Source of the DNA: Pseudomonadota bacterium | GTDB lineage: Bacteria > Pseudomonadota > Alphaproteobacteria > Rhizobiales > Hyphomicrobiaceae | DNA length: 25,540 nt | Assembly: GCA_023426855.1 (NCBI GenBank) | Contig: JAEZBU010000032.1 | Span: forward strand, 1-25,540 | Reading direction: 5' to 3' | In this document: piece after piece, positions 1 through 7,567 of the stretch | How positions within the stretch are numbered: the stretch's first letter is position 1 | How the letters are laid out: each line of letters begins with the position of its first letter | Program-made: the position numbers and the translations under genes | Notes under the pieces: model-generated | The model's database searches: none | Seen by the model: the letters and a program-made list of their open reading frames with translations, nothing else | What the model was told of the DNA's origin: nothing

Positions 1-323
1 CGTCCGGTCGGCACAGGTCCGCCGTCCTTCAGCATATGCCGCATGATGCGGCCGACATCGCGCAGCTCGGACACGGTCGATCCGACGATTTCGCGGCCCA
101 CAACCGACGCCGACGCCTGGCCGAGCAAGCACGCCTTTACGGTCTGCCCGAACGCGGTGATGCGGTCGGCGTCATCCATCTTGAGGTCGACCTCGATCGT
201 CGAGCCGCACAGCTTGGAATGCGCGCTCGCCGTGGCGTCCGCATCGGCCAATCGCTGCTGGTGCGGGATCTCGGCAGCCAGCTCGAAAATCCGCGTGTTG
301 TACATGTCGTTTAGAGCAGCCAT
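1..323 (-). CDS. Iron-sulfur cluster assembly scaffold protein (IscU/NifU-like), 3' end cut by window
   Basis: The minus strand is open from an ATG at 323 to the window edge, giving 107 residues that begin MAALNDMYNTRIFELAAEIP. Two of the three cysteines expected of an IscU/SufU-type scaffold are visible: Cys39 in SKLCGS and Cys65 in KACLLGQAS. The third should lie in the missing C-terminal part. Such scaffolds build [Fe-S] clusters on these cysteines in the cytoplasm and pass them to apo-proteins. A purine-rich GGAGTAGGGG precedes the ATG. The gene is divergent from folE, an arrangement I recall from other Hyphomicrobiales. The KLCGS and LLGQAS variants fit the alphaproteobacterial branch better than classical IscU, so I give no gene symbol. 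Confidence 0.85.
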   Translation of the reverse strand, partial: MAALNDMYNTRIFELAAEIPHQQRLADADATASAHSKLCGSTIEVDLKMDDADRITAFGQTVKACLLGQASASVVGREIVGSTVSELRDVGRIMRHMLKDGGPVPTG

Positions 324-505
324 CCCCTACTCCCGAGCGCCATCCCGGCGACCACACCGGGTGCGACAAGACCGGCTCCCTTGCGGGTTGTCGACCCACA
401 CTATATAGCGAGCTTAAGCTGTAGTGCGAGGTATCAACGGACCGGCATCCAACGTGCCAAGCGTCGCATGCACTTTAGCCATGATTTCCAGGCGGAACTG
501 ACCCC
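324..505. other. Divergent intergenic region between the Fe-S scaffold gene and folE
   Basis: These 182 bases must hold the promoters of both divergent genes. The only AT-rich patch is CTATATAG near 401-408, a plausible -10 region in either direction, but I could not match a convincing -35 to it. No open reading frame, strong inverted repeat or riboswitch-like structure stands out. Confidence 0.4.
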
Positions 506-1138
506 GTGACCAGCATCTCAGCGGCTTCGTTCAAGACAAAGACTTCACCAACCGTCCGGCCGACCCAGAAGGAAGCCGAAGACGCCGTGCGCGTGCTTCT
601 GGCCTGGGCCGGCGACGACCCAAACCGCGAAGGCCTGCGTGACACGCCGCGTCGTGTTGCAGAAGCCTACCGCGAGTATTTCCGCGGCTACGACCAGGAC
701 GCCGTGGCCATGTTGCAGGATCCGACGTTTGAAGATGTCGGCGGCTACGACGATATCGTGATGCTGCGCGACATCCGCGTCGAGAGCCACTGCGAGCACC
801 ATATCGCGCCGTTCATCGGCATCGCCCATGTGGCGTACATTCCGAATGGCAGCGTCGCCGGATTGTCAAAACTCGCCCGCGTGGTCGAGATCTTCGCCAA
901 GCGGTTGCAGACCCAGGAAACGCTGAGCGCGCAGATCGCTGGCGCCATCGAAAAGGCGCTGTCGCCGCTTGGCGTCGCCGTGCTGATCGACGCCGAGCAC
1001 CAGTGCATGACGACACGTGGCGTGCATCAGCCGGGTGTTTCCGCCGTGACCACGCGGTTCCTCGGCCAATTTGCCACCGACACCGCCATGCGCGAGCGGT
1101 TCATGACGCTGGTCGGTGCACCGCGGCGCACCCGTTGA
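506..1138 (+). CDS. folE: GTP cyclohydrolase I (FolE)
   Basis: FolE converts GTP to 7,8-dihydroneopterin triphosphate plus formate, the first committed step of tetrahydrofolate synthesis in the cytoplasm. The 210-residue product has the family signature ESHCEHHIAPFIG around residues 94-105. The zinc ligands are Cys96, His99 and Cys167 (in HQCMTTRG), matching the zinc site known for the E. coli enzyme. The N-terminal 20 residues are a short non-conserved extension. The start is a GTG at 506. hisI follows 27 bases downstream on the same strand, so the two are probably co-transcribed. Folate supply connects functionally to the metF/metH cluster later in the window, but nothing in the sequence links their regulation. 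Confidence 0.97.
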   Translation: MTSISAASFKTKTSPTVRPTQKEAEDAVRVLLAWAGDDPNREGLRDTPRRVAEAYREYFRGYDQDAVAMLQDPTFEDVGGYDDIVMLRDIRVESHCEHHIAPFIGIAHVAYIPNGSVAGLSKLARVVEIFAKRLQTQETLSAQIAGAIEKALSPLGVAVLIDAEHQCMTTRGVHQPGVSAVTTRFLGQFATDTAMRERFMTLVGAPRRTR

Positions 1139-1165
1139 GACAGATGCGCGATCGGAGGTCGTGAC

Positions 1166-1597
1166 GTGACAGGATCACCCCGGACGATGTTCGCCCCCCG
1201 CGGCACCGCGACCGAAATCGAGCACGGCGCTACGTTTCAGCCGAAATTCGACGGCGATGGGTTGATTCCGGCCATCGTGACCGACGCTGCGGATGGCAGT
1301 GTGCTGATGTTCGCCTGGATGAATGCGGACGCGCTGGCTCTCACCCTCGAGACCGGCATCGCTCATTTCTGGACCCGCTCCCGCGGACGCATCTGGAAGA
1401 AGGGTGAGGAAAGCGGCAACCTCCTCAGCGTACGGGAGATGCGCACCGACTGCGACCAGGACGTAGTCTGGCTGAAGGTCGAGGTCGCGGGCAATGGCGT
1501 CGCCTGCCACACCGGAGAGCGCTCCTGTTTTTACCGCATCGTCAGCTCAGACGGCGGATCAGTCACGCTGACCAACTCCCCTCTGGAAAAGAAATAA
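1166..1597 (+). CDS. hisI: Phosphoribosyl-AMP cyclohydrolase (HisI)
   Basis: HisI opens the adenine ring of 1-(5-phosphoribosyl)-AMP in the third step of histidine synthesis. The 143-residue protein is the stand-alone cyclohydrolase without the HisE pyrophosphohydrolase domain. Visible signatures are MFAWMNADAL (about 48-57), FWTRSRGRIWKKGEESGN (about 68-85), the TDCDQD metal site (Asp95, Cys96, Asp97, Asp99), and Cys114 and Cys121 in GVACHTGERSCFYR, which are the expected zinc cysteines. The start is a GTG at 1166, preceded by GGAGG at about 1155 with near-optimal spacing. It sits directly after folE, apparently in one transcript. Both enzymes are ring-opening cyclohydrolases, though of unrelated folds. 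Confidence 0.96.
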   Translation: MTGSPRTMFAPRGTATEIEHGATFQPKFDGDGLIPAIVTDAADGSVLMFAWMNADALALTLETGIAHFWTRSRGRIWKKGEESGNLLSVREMRTDCDQDVVWLKVEVAGNGVACHTGERSCFYRIVSSDGGSVTLTNSPLEKK

Positions 1598-1776
1598 TCC
1601 TCGCCACGGGAACCTCGGCCGTGAGCCGCAGCTTATGTAAAGCGCGGGTTAATCAAGCGCGTTTAGGATGAACTGGGGCATCTGCCGGATTCCACACCGC
1701 GGCAGCAACCTTTGAGTGTATCATTGCGGGCGTAGGGCCGTGGCCCCCTGCCGGGTGGGCGAAGGTATGTGCGTAC

Positions 1777-2748
1777 ATGTCTAAAGTTAGAATCGGCTTG
1801 GCTTTAGGGGGAGGAGCAGCACGAGGCTGGGCTCATATCGGAGTTCTCCGTGCGCTCAAGCAGGCAGGCATCGTCCCCGACGTCATCGCAGGAACCTCCA
1901 TCGGCGCCGTCGTCGGCGGATGTCACATCGCCGACCGCCTCGAAGAGCTGGAAGACTTCGCCCGTCAACTCACCCGCCGCAAAGTGTTCGGTTACCTCGA
2001 TTTCAACATGGCCGGTTCCGGCCTGATCACCGGTCAGCGTCTCTGCGACCGGCTGGCCCATCATCTCGGCGACGCCACCATCGAGAGCTTCCCGACTGCG
2101 TTCACGGCCGTCGCCACCGAAATCGGGACCGGCCATGAAATCTGGCTGTCGCGCGGCCGGCTCGTCGATGCGATGCGCGCCTCCTACGCCCTGCCCGGCA
2201 TTTTCCGGCCTATCAACATCGGCGGTCGCTGGCTGTTCGACGGTGCGCTGGTCAATCCGGTGCCGGTTTCCGTCTGCCGCGCTCTCGGCGCCCGCTATGT
2301 CATCGCGGTCAATCTCAACGCCGACATGTGTGGTCGCGGCACCGTCGTTCCGCATATCGCCGCCGAACACCTGGAAGCCAAGGCCGCCGAGACCGGAGCG
2401 CCGGAAGCCAGCAACGGCCACTCGGCTTTGAAATTGTTGCAGCGCCAGCTTTTCGGACGCGGCGAGACCACACCCGGCATCTCAACCGTTGTGGTCGACG
2501 CCTTCAACATCGTCCAGGATCGCATTGCACGCTCAAGGCTGGCCGGCGATCCGCCCGACGCCCTCATTTGCCCGCGCCTCGCTGGTATCGGCCCGTTCGA
2601 TTTCCATCGCGCGGAAGACCTGATCTCGCGCGGCGAGGTCGCAACCGCACGAGAGGTTGAGGACATTCGGAGCGAGATCGAATTCCGCGGCATGTTCGAG
2701 CCGCGACCTGCGCCGCAGACCGAAACGACGCCGGTTGTGCGCAACTAA
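1777..2748 (+). CDS. Patatin-like phospholipase family protein (RssA-type)
   Basis: This is a 323-residue patatin-fold serine acyl-hydrolase that would act on membrane lipids or lysophospholipids; the substrate cannot be read from sequence. The glycine-rich oxyanion loop GGGAARG is at residues 11-17. The nucleophile elbow GTSIG places the catalytic serine at 41. The dyad aspartate is Asp155 in the DGA motif (RWLFDGALVNPVPV). The N-terminus starts directly with the patatin strand, with no signal peptide, so a cytoplasmic or inner-membrane-associated location is likely. The C-terminal 100 residues (FNIVQDRIARSRL, then IGPFDFHRAEDLI) match the RssA/NTE-like bacterial subfamily. GAAGG precedes the ATG at a slightly long spacing. 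The gene stands alone and is convergent with the CBS gene. Confidence 0.92.
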   Translation: MSKVRIGLALGGGAARGWAHIGVLRALKQAGIVPDVIAGTSIGAVVGGCHIADRLEELEDFARQLTRRKVFGYLDFNMAGSGLITGQRLCDRLAHHLGDATIESFPTAFTAVATEIGTGHEIWLSRGRLVDAMRASYALPGIFRPINIGGRWLFDGALVNPVPVSVCRALGARYVIAVNLNADMCGRGTVVPHIAAEHLEAKAAETGAPEASNGHSALKLLQRQLFGRGETTPGISTVVVDAFNIVQDRIARSRLAGDPPDALICPRLAGIGPFDFHRAEDLISRGEVATAREVEDIRSEIEFRGMFEPRPAPQTETTPVVRN

Positions 2749-2765
2749 AAGCCCCTGCCCTAAGT

Positions 2766-2793
2766 CGGCGCCGCCCCAGCGCGGGCGACGCCG
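2766..2793. terminator. Hairpin in convergent gap between patatin and CBS genes
   Basis: GGCGCCGCCC at 2767-2776 pairs with GGGCGACGCC at 2783-2792 (nine of ten pairs) over a six-base loop. A short T stretch (CTTTGC) follows on the plus strand. Its position between two convergent genes suggests a terminator for the patatin gene. The weak T-tract keeps confidence low. Confidence 0.4.
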
Positions 2794-2811
2794 CTTTGCG
2801 CAATGCCGAAA

Positions 2812-3243
2812 CTAACCGGCAACCAGGTAAGTGCGCATCGCACTGGCTTCCATTTCGACCTCGGCGATGTGGTGCTTGACCACGTCACCGATCGACACGA
2901 TGCCCACCAGCGAGTCATCTTCCACGACTGGAATGTGGCGGAACCTTCCCGCCGTCATCGTCGCCATGAGTTGATCGAGCGTGTCGCCTTCTGTGCAGGT
3001 AATCACCTGCCGCGTCATGAAACTGTCGACCTGTTCCGACAGGCAATCTGCACCCCGCTCCGAGATGGCGCGGATGATATCGCGCTCCGACATGATTCCG
3101 GCGACCGAGCCGTTATCGCCGACAACCACGACCGCGCCGATACGCTTCGTCGACATCTTCTTGGCCACGGCCTGAAGTGGTGTATCGGGCCGCGCCGTGA
3201 CGACAGCCCGACCCTTTCCTTTCAAAATGGCAGCCACATTCAT
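2812..3243 (-). CDS. CBS-domain-pair protein
   Basis: A 143-residue protein made almost entirely of two CBS repeats (a Bateman module). CBS1 is at about 10-62 and ends GIMSERDIIRAI. CBS2 is at about 74-127 and contains RFRHIPVVEDDSLVGIVSIGDVVKH. Such modules bind adenosine nucleotides or similar ligands as energy or redox sensors; no effector domain is attached. The reading frame is open upstream to 3306, but I place the start at the ATG at 3243 because GGAG lies nine bases before it and the family normally begins MNVAxIL. Its upstream neighbour on the same strand is the rhomboid gene, 200 bases away, so it probably has its own promoter. Confidence 0.93.
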   Translation of the reverse strand: MNVAAILKGKGRAVVTARPDTPLQAVAKKMSTKRIGAVVVVGDNGSVAGIMSERDIIRAISERGADCLSEQVDSFMTRQVITCTEGDTLDQLMATMTAGRFRHIPVVEDDSLVGIVSIGDVVKHHIAEVEMEASAMRTYLVAG

Positions 3244-3370
3244 GGACACGATCTCCGGTCCAGGCGGCTGACAGACCCACCTGACACGCCGAGGGCGGTC
3301 GACCATTCTGGCCGCACGCGTGTCCTGTTCACCGGGTCATGCAACCGCGGTTCAGTTGGCCCTCATGTCT

Positions 3371-3385
3371 GGGAGTTCAACTCCC
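3371..3385. promoter_or_regulatory. Perfect 15-bp inverted repeat upstream of the CBS gene
   Basis: GGGAGTTCAACTCCC has perfect 7-bp arms around one central base. It lies 128 bases upstream of the CBS start codon and 59 bases after the rhomboid stop codon. A second perfect palindrome, GCGCCCGGGCGC, is at 3409-3420. On the minus strand both are adjacent to a GAGTTGAA octamer. They could form an operator or rhomboid 3'-end structures; there is no U-tract for a standard terminator. Confidence 0.3.
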
Positions 3386-3443
3386 GATACGCAATGGTGC
3401 TTCAACTCGCGCCCGGGCGCAAGCTACCAGCCTCGCAGGTGCG

Positions 3444-4205
3444 TCATCCCCACGGCCCCGTTTCTGGATCAGGCTTAACGTCCGGTTGAGGCTCCGCCAC
3501 AGGTTCACGAAGCGGCCGGTCGAACAGACCGAACAGCAGCAGACCGGCGAAGAAGCCGCCCAGATGCGCCTCCCACGCGATCGAACCGGGCTCCGCGATG
3601 CCATCGATGCCCAACGAGAATATGAAGTTCAGCGCCACCCAAATGGCGATCGTGAGCACGGCCCTGCGATCGCGCAGCATCTGGCCGAAGCTCATCAACG
3701 GCACATGGCGTCCGCCGCCCTGCAAACCGCCGAACCCGCCATAGTCGATGGCACTGAACATGAAGCGCAGCAGGCCGCCCAACATGCCCGAAACGGCTCC
3801 AGAGGCACCCACCATCGGCGCAGCAAGGCCCGGATTGAGCGCCAGAAACGTTGCAGCGCCGGCAATTCCGCACACCATGCTGAAGAGGAGAAACCGCACC
3901 CCGCCGATCCGTTGCGCGATCGGCGTGCCGAATGCCAGCAGCCAAGCGCTATTGATCAGGAGGTGGACCCAATCCCCATGCACGAACATATGCGTCACAA
4001 ATGAGGTAAAGTCCGCGATCGTGCCACCCGGAAACTCGACCGGGTTGGAGCCACCGTAGCGGGCCGGGATAAACCCCAGTCCCAAAACGACATAGGCATC
4101 CTGCAGCTCGGTCAGAATGGAACGCCCTGCATGGATCAGGGCGAGCACGGCGATCAGCCCCACCACCGCTCCAGGCGCATTGAAAATCGGTTCTCGGCGC
4201 CTCAC
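3444..4205 (-). CDS. Rhomboid family intramembrane serine protease
   Basis: A polytopic inner-membrane protease of 253 residues that would cleave transmembrane segments of substrate proteins. The catalytic dyad is visible: Ser136 in VGASGAVSG and His214 in WEAHLGGFFAGLL, each inside a hydrophobic helix. The HxxxN of the second helix (HLLIN, His81 and Asn85) is also present. About six hydrophobic segments follow one another, and the tail after residue 230 is proline-rich and cytoplasmic. The frame is open to 4403, which would overlap the divergent PAS gene. I chose the GTG at 4205 because GGAAAGG lies seven bases upstream and the family's conserved N-terminus (RREPIFNAP) begins there. No neighbouring substrate is evident. 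Confidence 0.93.
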   Translation of the reverse strand: MRRREPIFNAPGAVVGLIAVLALIHAGRSILTELQDAYVVLGLGFIPARYGGSNPVEFPGGTIADFTSFVTHMFVHGDWVHLLINSAWLLAFGTPIAQRIGGVRFLLFSMVCGIAGAATFLALNPGLAAPMVGASGAVSGMLGGLLRFMFSAIDYGGFGGLQGGGRHVPLMSFGQMLRDRRAVLTIAIWVALNFIFSLGIDGIAEPGSIAWEAHLGGFFAGLLLFGLFDRPLREPVAEPQPDVKPDPETGPWG

Positions 4206-4394
4206 CGGTGGGCCTTTCCTTGCATCATAACCCCTGTACAGCCTGCCGTTATCGGCGGCAATGGCGGATACGCCACCCCGCAATAACGTGCTCGCCCCAG
4301 CTCTGGCACGGATCGTGCTCAAGGGACACAGACTTGTGAAGCGCGACACGGGGGACATCCAGGGCCCGCTTGAGCGCCCTGGCCGGGGATTGAA

Positions 4395-5027
4395 ATGAAA
4401 CATCAGACCAGCAGAACGCTCTACTCATACTGGAACGAAGTGCGTGGCAACAGGATCGCACCCCGCCGCTACGAGATTGAGCCCGCACGGCTGGCCGGCA
4501 TCCTGCCGGAGGCCTTCATTCTCGAGCGTGCTGACCCGGCGACATACCGTTTCAGGCTGGCCGGCACGAAGTTGTGCGAGCACTTCGGCGCCGAATTCCG
4601 CGGCGTCAACTTCCTCGACGGCTGGGAAGACAGTGATCGCCTGTCGCTCTCCCGCATCCTGACCAAGGTTGCAGATAAAGGCGCTGTCGGTCTGTTCGAG
4701 ATGGAGGCCTGCACGGAATCCGGACGTGCGGTTCATTTCGAGGCGGTGATTGTCCCACTGTCCCAGACCAGCACCACGATAGACCGCTTCCTCGGTACTA
4801 TCAGCACCAGCCATGCCCCAGACTGGCTCGGCACCGAGCCGCTGGTGGAACGCTATCTGCTGCGCCATGAAGTGATCTGGCCGAACGGGCGCCAGGATTT
4901 GATGGCGGCCGACATGAAACCACTGGTCCTGCCGTCGGTGCGCGACGCCCGTCTCGTCCGTATGGATCGTCGCAATTTCCGCGTCTATGAAGGCGGCCTT
5001 TCGCGCCTGTACCAGGAAAAGGACTAA
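4395..5027 (+). CDS. PAS domain-containing protein (PAS_5 family)
   Basis: A 210-residue soluble protein that matches the alphaproteobacterial PAS_5 family (Pfam PF07310) by its opening LYSYWNEVRGNRIAPRRYEIEP and by the segment FRLAGTKLCEHFGAEFRGVNFLDGW. It is a single sensor-type fold covering about residues 10-150. A less conserved tail carries LVLPSVRDARLVRMDRRNFRVYEGG. There is no kinase, cyclase or DNA-binding domain. No ligand is known to me for this family. The ATG at 4395 follows GGGGATTGAA, an acceptable ribosome binding site. It precedes two PilZ-type domains on the same strand by about 160 bases, a loose association with c-di-GMP signalling that I would not press. Confidence 0.88.
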   Translation: MKHQTSRTLYSYWNEVRGNRIAPRRYEIEPARLAGILPEAFILERADPATYRFRLAGTKLCEHFGAEFRGVNFLDGWEDSDRLSLSRILTKVADKGAVGLFEMEACTESGRAVHFEAVIVPLSQTSTTIDRFLGTISTSHAPDWLGTEPLVERYLLRHEVIWPNGRQDLMAADMKPLVLPSVRDARLVRMDRRNFRVYEGGLSRLYQEKD

Positions 5028-5189
5028 GCGCGACCTTGAGCTGGAGCGTCCCAAAAGGACAAATCTCGGACGCCTAGTTAGTCCTTCCTTAATCCATTCA
5101 ACCGATAGTCACGGGAGCTCATTCCAGGACCTACCCTTTCGCTCTGCTTTGTCGGCAGCCGAGAGGATGCCGATAGCACAGGGCCGACG

Positions 5190-5840
5190 ATGGTATCGAC
5201 GTCGATCACAGCTCCAATGTTCGAAGCCGCGATCGCCCGCGCCACCGATCATTCCGTCGCGCCCGCTGCACTCGAACGGCGCGCCCACAAGCGCTACAAC
5301 ATCACCCTGCTGGGCCGCTTCATGCGGCCTAACAAGCAGGAATATCCCTGCAAGATTCGCGATATTTCCGTCAGTGGTCTGGCGGTGACGTCTCCGGTCG
5401 ATGTGGAGATCGGAGAGCGCATCGTCGCCTATTTCGATCACCTCGGCGGGCTGGAAGGTCACGTCGTGCGCGCGTTCGACTCTGGCTTCGCGATTGCGCT
5501 CAAGGCCACCCAGCACAAGCGCGAGAAGCTCGCCAATCAGCTCGAATTCTTCAGTGGTTGCACAAACGCGACCGAGCCGCCCGCAAGGCGCCACGACCGC
5601 TTCGCGATCCAGGAACAATCGACCACGCTGCGTCTCGATGAAGGCATCGCCGTCCAGGTTCGGGTCATGGACGTCTCGATTTCCGGCGCCTCCGTCGAGA
5701 CCGAAGCACGACCGCCACTCGGCGCGGAGGTCGTGCTCGGCAAACTGCGTGCACGGGTCGTCCGCCACCACAACTCCGGGCTCGGCCTCGAATTCATCGA
5801 CATTCAAAACCCCGACGCCTTGCGGCGCTATTTCGGGTGA
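5190..5840 (+). CDS. Tandem PilZ-domain protein, predicted c-di-GMP receptor
   Basis: A 216-residue cytoplasmic protein with two PilZ domains and no other module. Domain 1 (about 30-110) has the c-di-GMP-binding RxxxR at Arg31/Arg35 (RAHKR) and the DxSxxG motif at Asp58-Gly63 (DISVSG). Domain 2 (about 133-215) repeats both, with Arg133/Arg137 (RRHDR) and Asp161-Gly166 (DVSISG). Both sites therefore look competent to bind cyclic di-GMP; in many two-PilZ proteins one copy is degenerate. The ATG at 5190 has only a weak GGGCC upstream; an ATG at 5167 is out of frame. The next gene, 157 bases downstream on the same strand, is a LapG-like peptidase, suggesting a role in attachment or surface-protein release. 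Confidence 0.93.
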   Translation: MVSTSITAPMFEAAIARATDHSVAPAALERRAHKRYNITLLGRFMRPNKQEYPCKIRDISVSGLAVTSPVDVEIGERIVAYFDHLGGLEGHVVRAFDSGFAIALKATQHKREKLANQLEFFSGCTNATEPPARRHDRFAIQEQSTTLRLDEGIAVQVRVMDVSISGASVETEARPPLGAEVVLGKLRARVVRHHNSGLGLEFIDIQNPDALRRYFG

Positions 5841-5997
5841 AGACGAGAGGGGGATAGCTTCGCGTCGTGACTGTCCCCTGCGTGATACGGACGAAACACG
5901 ATTTTGTCGCAAAGTGGCGGCAGGTAGAAAGCGGGCGTCGCGTCATCGTTCCCAGTGCAAGAGGGCACCACGGACCGATCGGAGTGGCGTTTAGTAT

Positions 5998-6651
5998 GTG
6001 GGGTTGCGTGTTATGCGCGTAAGTACACTTGTGCTCATAGTTGTGTCTGGGATTCTGCATGCCGGCAGCGCGGCGGCAGACAATTCTCGTGTCAGGGCGC
6101 CGGAACATGCCTCGCCCTTCATGCGGGTTTTCGGACAGGCCGTGGCGCCGTTCGGCTACGTCGAATTCTGCAAGCGAACACCGCAGGAATGCGTTACTGG
6201 TCCCATGCGTGACCAGCGCTTCCAGGCCACGCCTGAGCGGCTCAGCGAACTCGACGAAATCAATCGCCAGGTGAACCGCGCCATCCTGCCGGTTACGGAC
6301 CTCGAACTTTACGGCGTCACCGAATACTGGACAATTCCGGTCAATCGCGGCGACTGCGAAGATTATGCGTTGCTGAAACGCCAGATGCTCATGGCGCGCG
6401 GCTGGCCGGCAAGCTCTTTGCTCATGACGGTTGCGCGCGACGAAAAAGGTGATGGCCACGCGGTACTAACCGCACGCACCGCGCAGGGCGACTTCATTCT
6501 CGATAACGTCGTCGACGACGTGAAGGTCTGGCACCGCACACCGTACGAGTACGTGATGCGCCAGTCATTCATCGATCCCAACGTTTGGGTTTCGCTGAAC
6601 CCGGAGGCTTACTCCTCGGTCGCGATTTCGGTGGTCCGCCCTCGGCGCTGA
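5998..6651 (+). CDS. Periplasmic transglutaminase-like cysteine peptidase (BTLCP/DUF920, LapG-like)
   Basis: The product belongs to the bacterial transglutaminase-like cysteine proteinase family (PF06035), whose best known member is LapG, the periplasmic protease that releases the adhesin LapA under c-di-GMP control. The predicted triad is present: Cys120 (NRGDCEDYALLK), His154 (DGHAVL) and Asp169 (FILDNVVDD), close to LapG spacing. A signal peptide ends near HAGSAAADN, so the mature enzyme is periplasmic. A GTG at 5998 and an ATG at 6013 are both possible starts; the ATG gives a more usual signal peptide and 212 residues. The upstream neighbour is a double PilZ protein. No LapD-like receptor or large adhesin is seen in this window, so LapG function is an inference. 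Confidence 0.9.
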   Translation: MGLRVMRVSTLVLIVVSGILHAGSAAADNSRVRAPEHASPFMRVFGQAVAPFGYVEFCKRTPQECVTGPMRDQRFQATPERLSELDEINRQVNRAILPVTDLELYGVTEYWTIPVNRGDCEDYALLKRQMLMARGWPASSLLMTVARDEKGDGHAVLTARTAQGDFILDNVVDDVKVWHRTPYEYVMRQSFIDPNVWVSLNPEAYSSVAISVVRPRR

Positions 6652-6684
6652 TCGGCCCACTCAGGCCAGAACCTTTCCTTACAG

Positions 6685-6721
6685 AAAACCGCCGTCCGGG
6701 GTGTCCGGGCGGCGGTTTTTC
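6685..6721 (+). terminator. Rho-independent terminator after the cysteine peptidase gene
   Basis: AAAACCGCCGTCCGG at 6685-6699 pairs with CCGGGCGGCGGTTTT at 6705-6719, with one wobble pair and a five-base loop. A T run follows on the plus strand and an A run precedes the stem, so it can serve both the peptidase gene and the convergent carbonic anhydrase operon. Confidence 0.9.
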
Positions 6722-6753
6722 TATTCTGGCGCTGGAAAGCTGTGGATAGAATT

Positions 6754-7284
6754 TCAGCCCTGCGGGCGGAATCCAGCCACGAACTTCTTCCAGTTCTTCT
6801 GATAATGCCGCGTCGCACCCTGCAACATGCGCAGGTCGGCGTCGGTCACTTCACGGACGATCTTGCCCGGCGCGCCCATCACGACCGAGCGTGGCGGGAT
6901 CTTCTTGCCTTCCGGAATGAGCGAGCGGGCACCAATCAGGCACTCCTCACCGATCTCGGCGCCGTTGAGAATGACCGAACCGATGCCGACCAGGCTGCCG
7001 CGGCCAATGCGGCAGCCATGCAGCATGACCATATGGCCGATGGTGCAACCTTCCTCGATCACCAGGGGGAAGCCCGGATCTGCGTGCAACACGCAGCCAT
7101 CCTGGACATTGGAACCCGCACCGATTTCGAGACGATCGCTGTCGCCACGGACCACCGTGTTGAACCAGACACTCGCATCCTCGCCGATGATCACGTTGCC
7201 AAGCACGGTCGCGTTATCGGCGACCCAATACTTGCCCTCGCCCGGCGTTGTGACGGCCGTGCCGTCCAGCGTAAACAAACCCAT
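6754..7284 (-). CDS. Gamma-class carbonic anhydrase family protein
   Basis: A 176-residue left-handed beta-helix protein with hexapeptide repeats running from about residue 20 to 140. The three metal-binding histidines of the gamma-carbonic anhydrase fold are present: His67 (VLHADPGFP), His84 (IGHMVM) and His89 (MLHGC). The Arg/Asp pair RGD (46-48), which stabilises trimers in this family, is also present. A C-terminal helix follows. Many such proteins (YrdA/PaaY-like) have no proven carbonic anhydrase activity, and the proton-shuttle loop of the Cam archetype is missing, so hydration of CO2 is uncertain. GGGAGGA lies just ahead of the ATG. It is the last gene of the cysE operon, 21 bases after the DUF3126 gene. 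Confidence 0.93.
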   Translation of the reverse strand: MGLFTLDGTAVTTPGEGKYWVADNATVLGNVIIGEDASVWFNTVVRGDSDRLEIGAGSNVQDGCVLHADPGFPLVIEEGCTIGHMVMLHGCRIGRGSLVGIGSVILNGAEIGEECLIGARSLIPEGKKIPPRSVVMGAPGKIVREVTDADLRMLQGATRHYQKNWKKFVAGFRPQG

Positions 7285-7305
7285 TCTATCGTTCCTCCCA
7301 GCGCG

Positions 7306-7518
7306 TCACGCGTCTTCCAGATCGACGTCGAGAATGACGATCTGGAGCTGGTAGGACACCTCGCCGTCTTCATCTTCCCGATACAGCGGGCCGATGAATT
7401 CCTCGCCGATGAACACTTCCGCCATGTCCTTCTTCTTCGGCTGCGGAACGATGCGCAACGCCTCGGAACGAAACTGCTTGCGCAGGTAGCGCTGCAGGCG
7501 CGGGATATCTTCCTTCAT
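7306..7518 (-). CDS. DUF3126 family protein
   Basis: A 70-residue acidic protein, complete for the DUF3126 family, which is restricted to Alphaproteobacteria as far as I know and has no assigned function. It opens with MKEDIPRLQRYLRKQF and contains the conserved block MAEVFIGEEFIGPLYREDEDGE. The fold looks like a short helix followed by a beta-meander, with no membrane segment. It lies between cysE and the gamma-carbonic anhydrase gene on the same strand with gaps of 49 and 21 bases, so the three are very likely co-transcribed. GAGGAG precedes the ATG. The constant pairing with cysE that I recall suggests a link to cysteine synthesis, but this is only context. Confidence 0.9.
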   Translation of the reverse strand: MKEDIPRLQRYLRKQFRSEALRIVPQPKKKDMAEVFIGEEFIGPLYREDEDGEVSYQLQIVILDVDLEDA

Positions 7519-7567
7519 AGAGAGGTCGTCTCCTCATGTGTTCCAGCGCGCCAGGAGCGGCGCGCCA

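Noticed and set aside
1598..1776. Possible regulatory RNA or small gene between hisI and the patatin gene
   Set aside because: No ribosome binding site with a frame, no stable hairpin with a T run and no known motif could be found.
3351..3390. tRNA-like TTCAA loop in GGGAGTTCAACTCCC
   Set aside because: The loop is too short for a T arm when the stem is fully paired, and no acceptor, D or anticodon arm can be built around it.
4206..4403. Longer N-terminus of the rhomboid protease
   Set aside because: It would overlap the start of the divergent PAS gene and adds a sequence with no membrane or family character; the GTG at 4205 has a good ribosome binding site.
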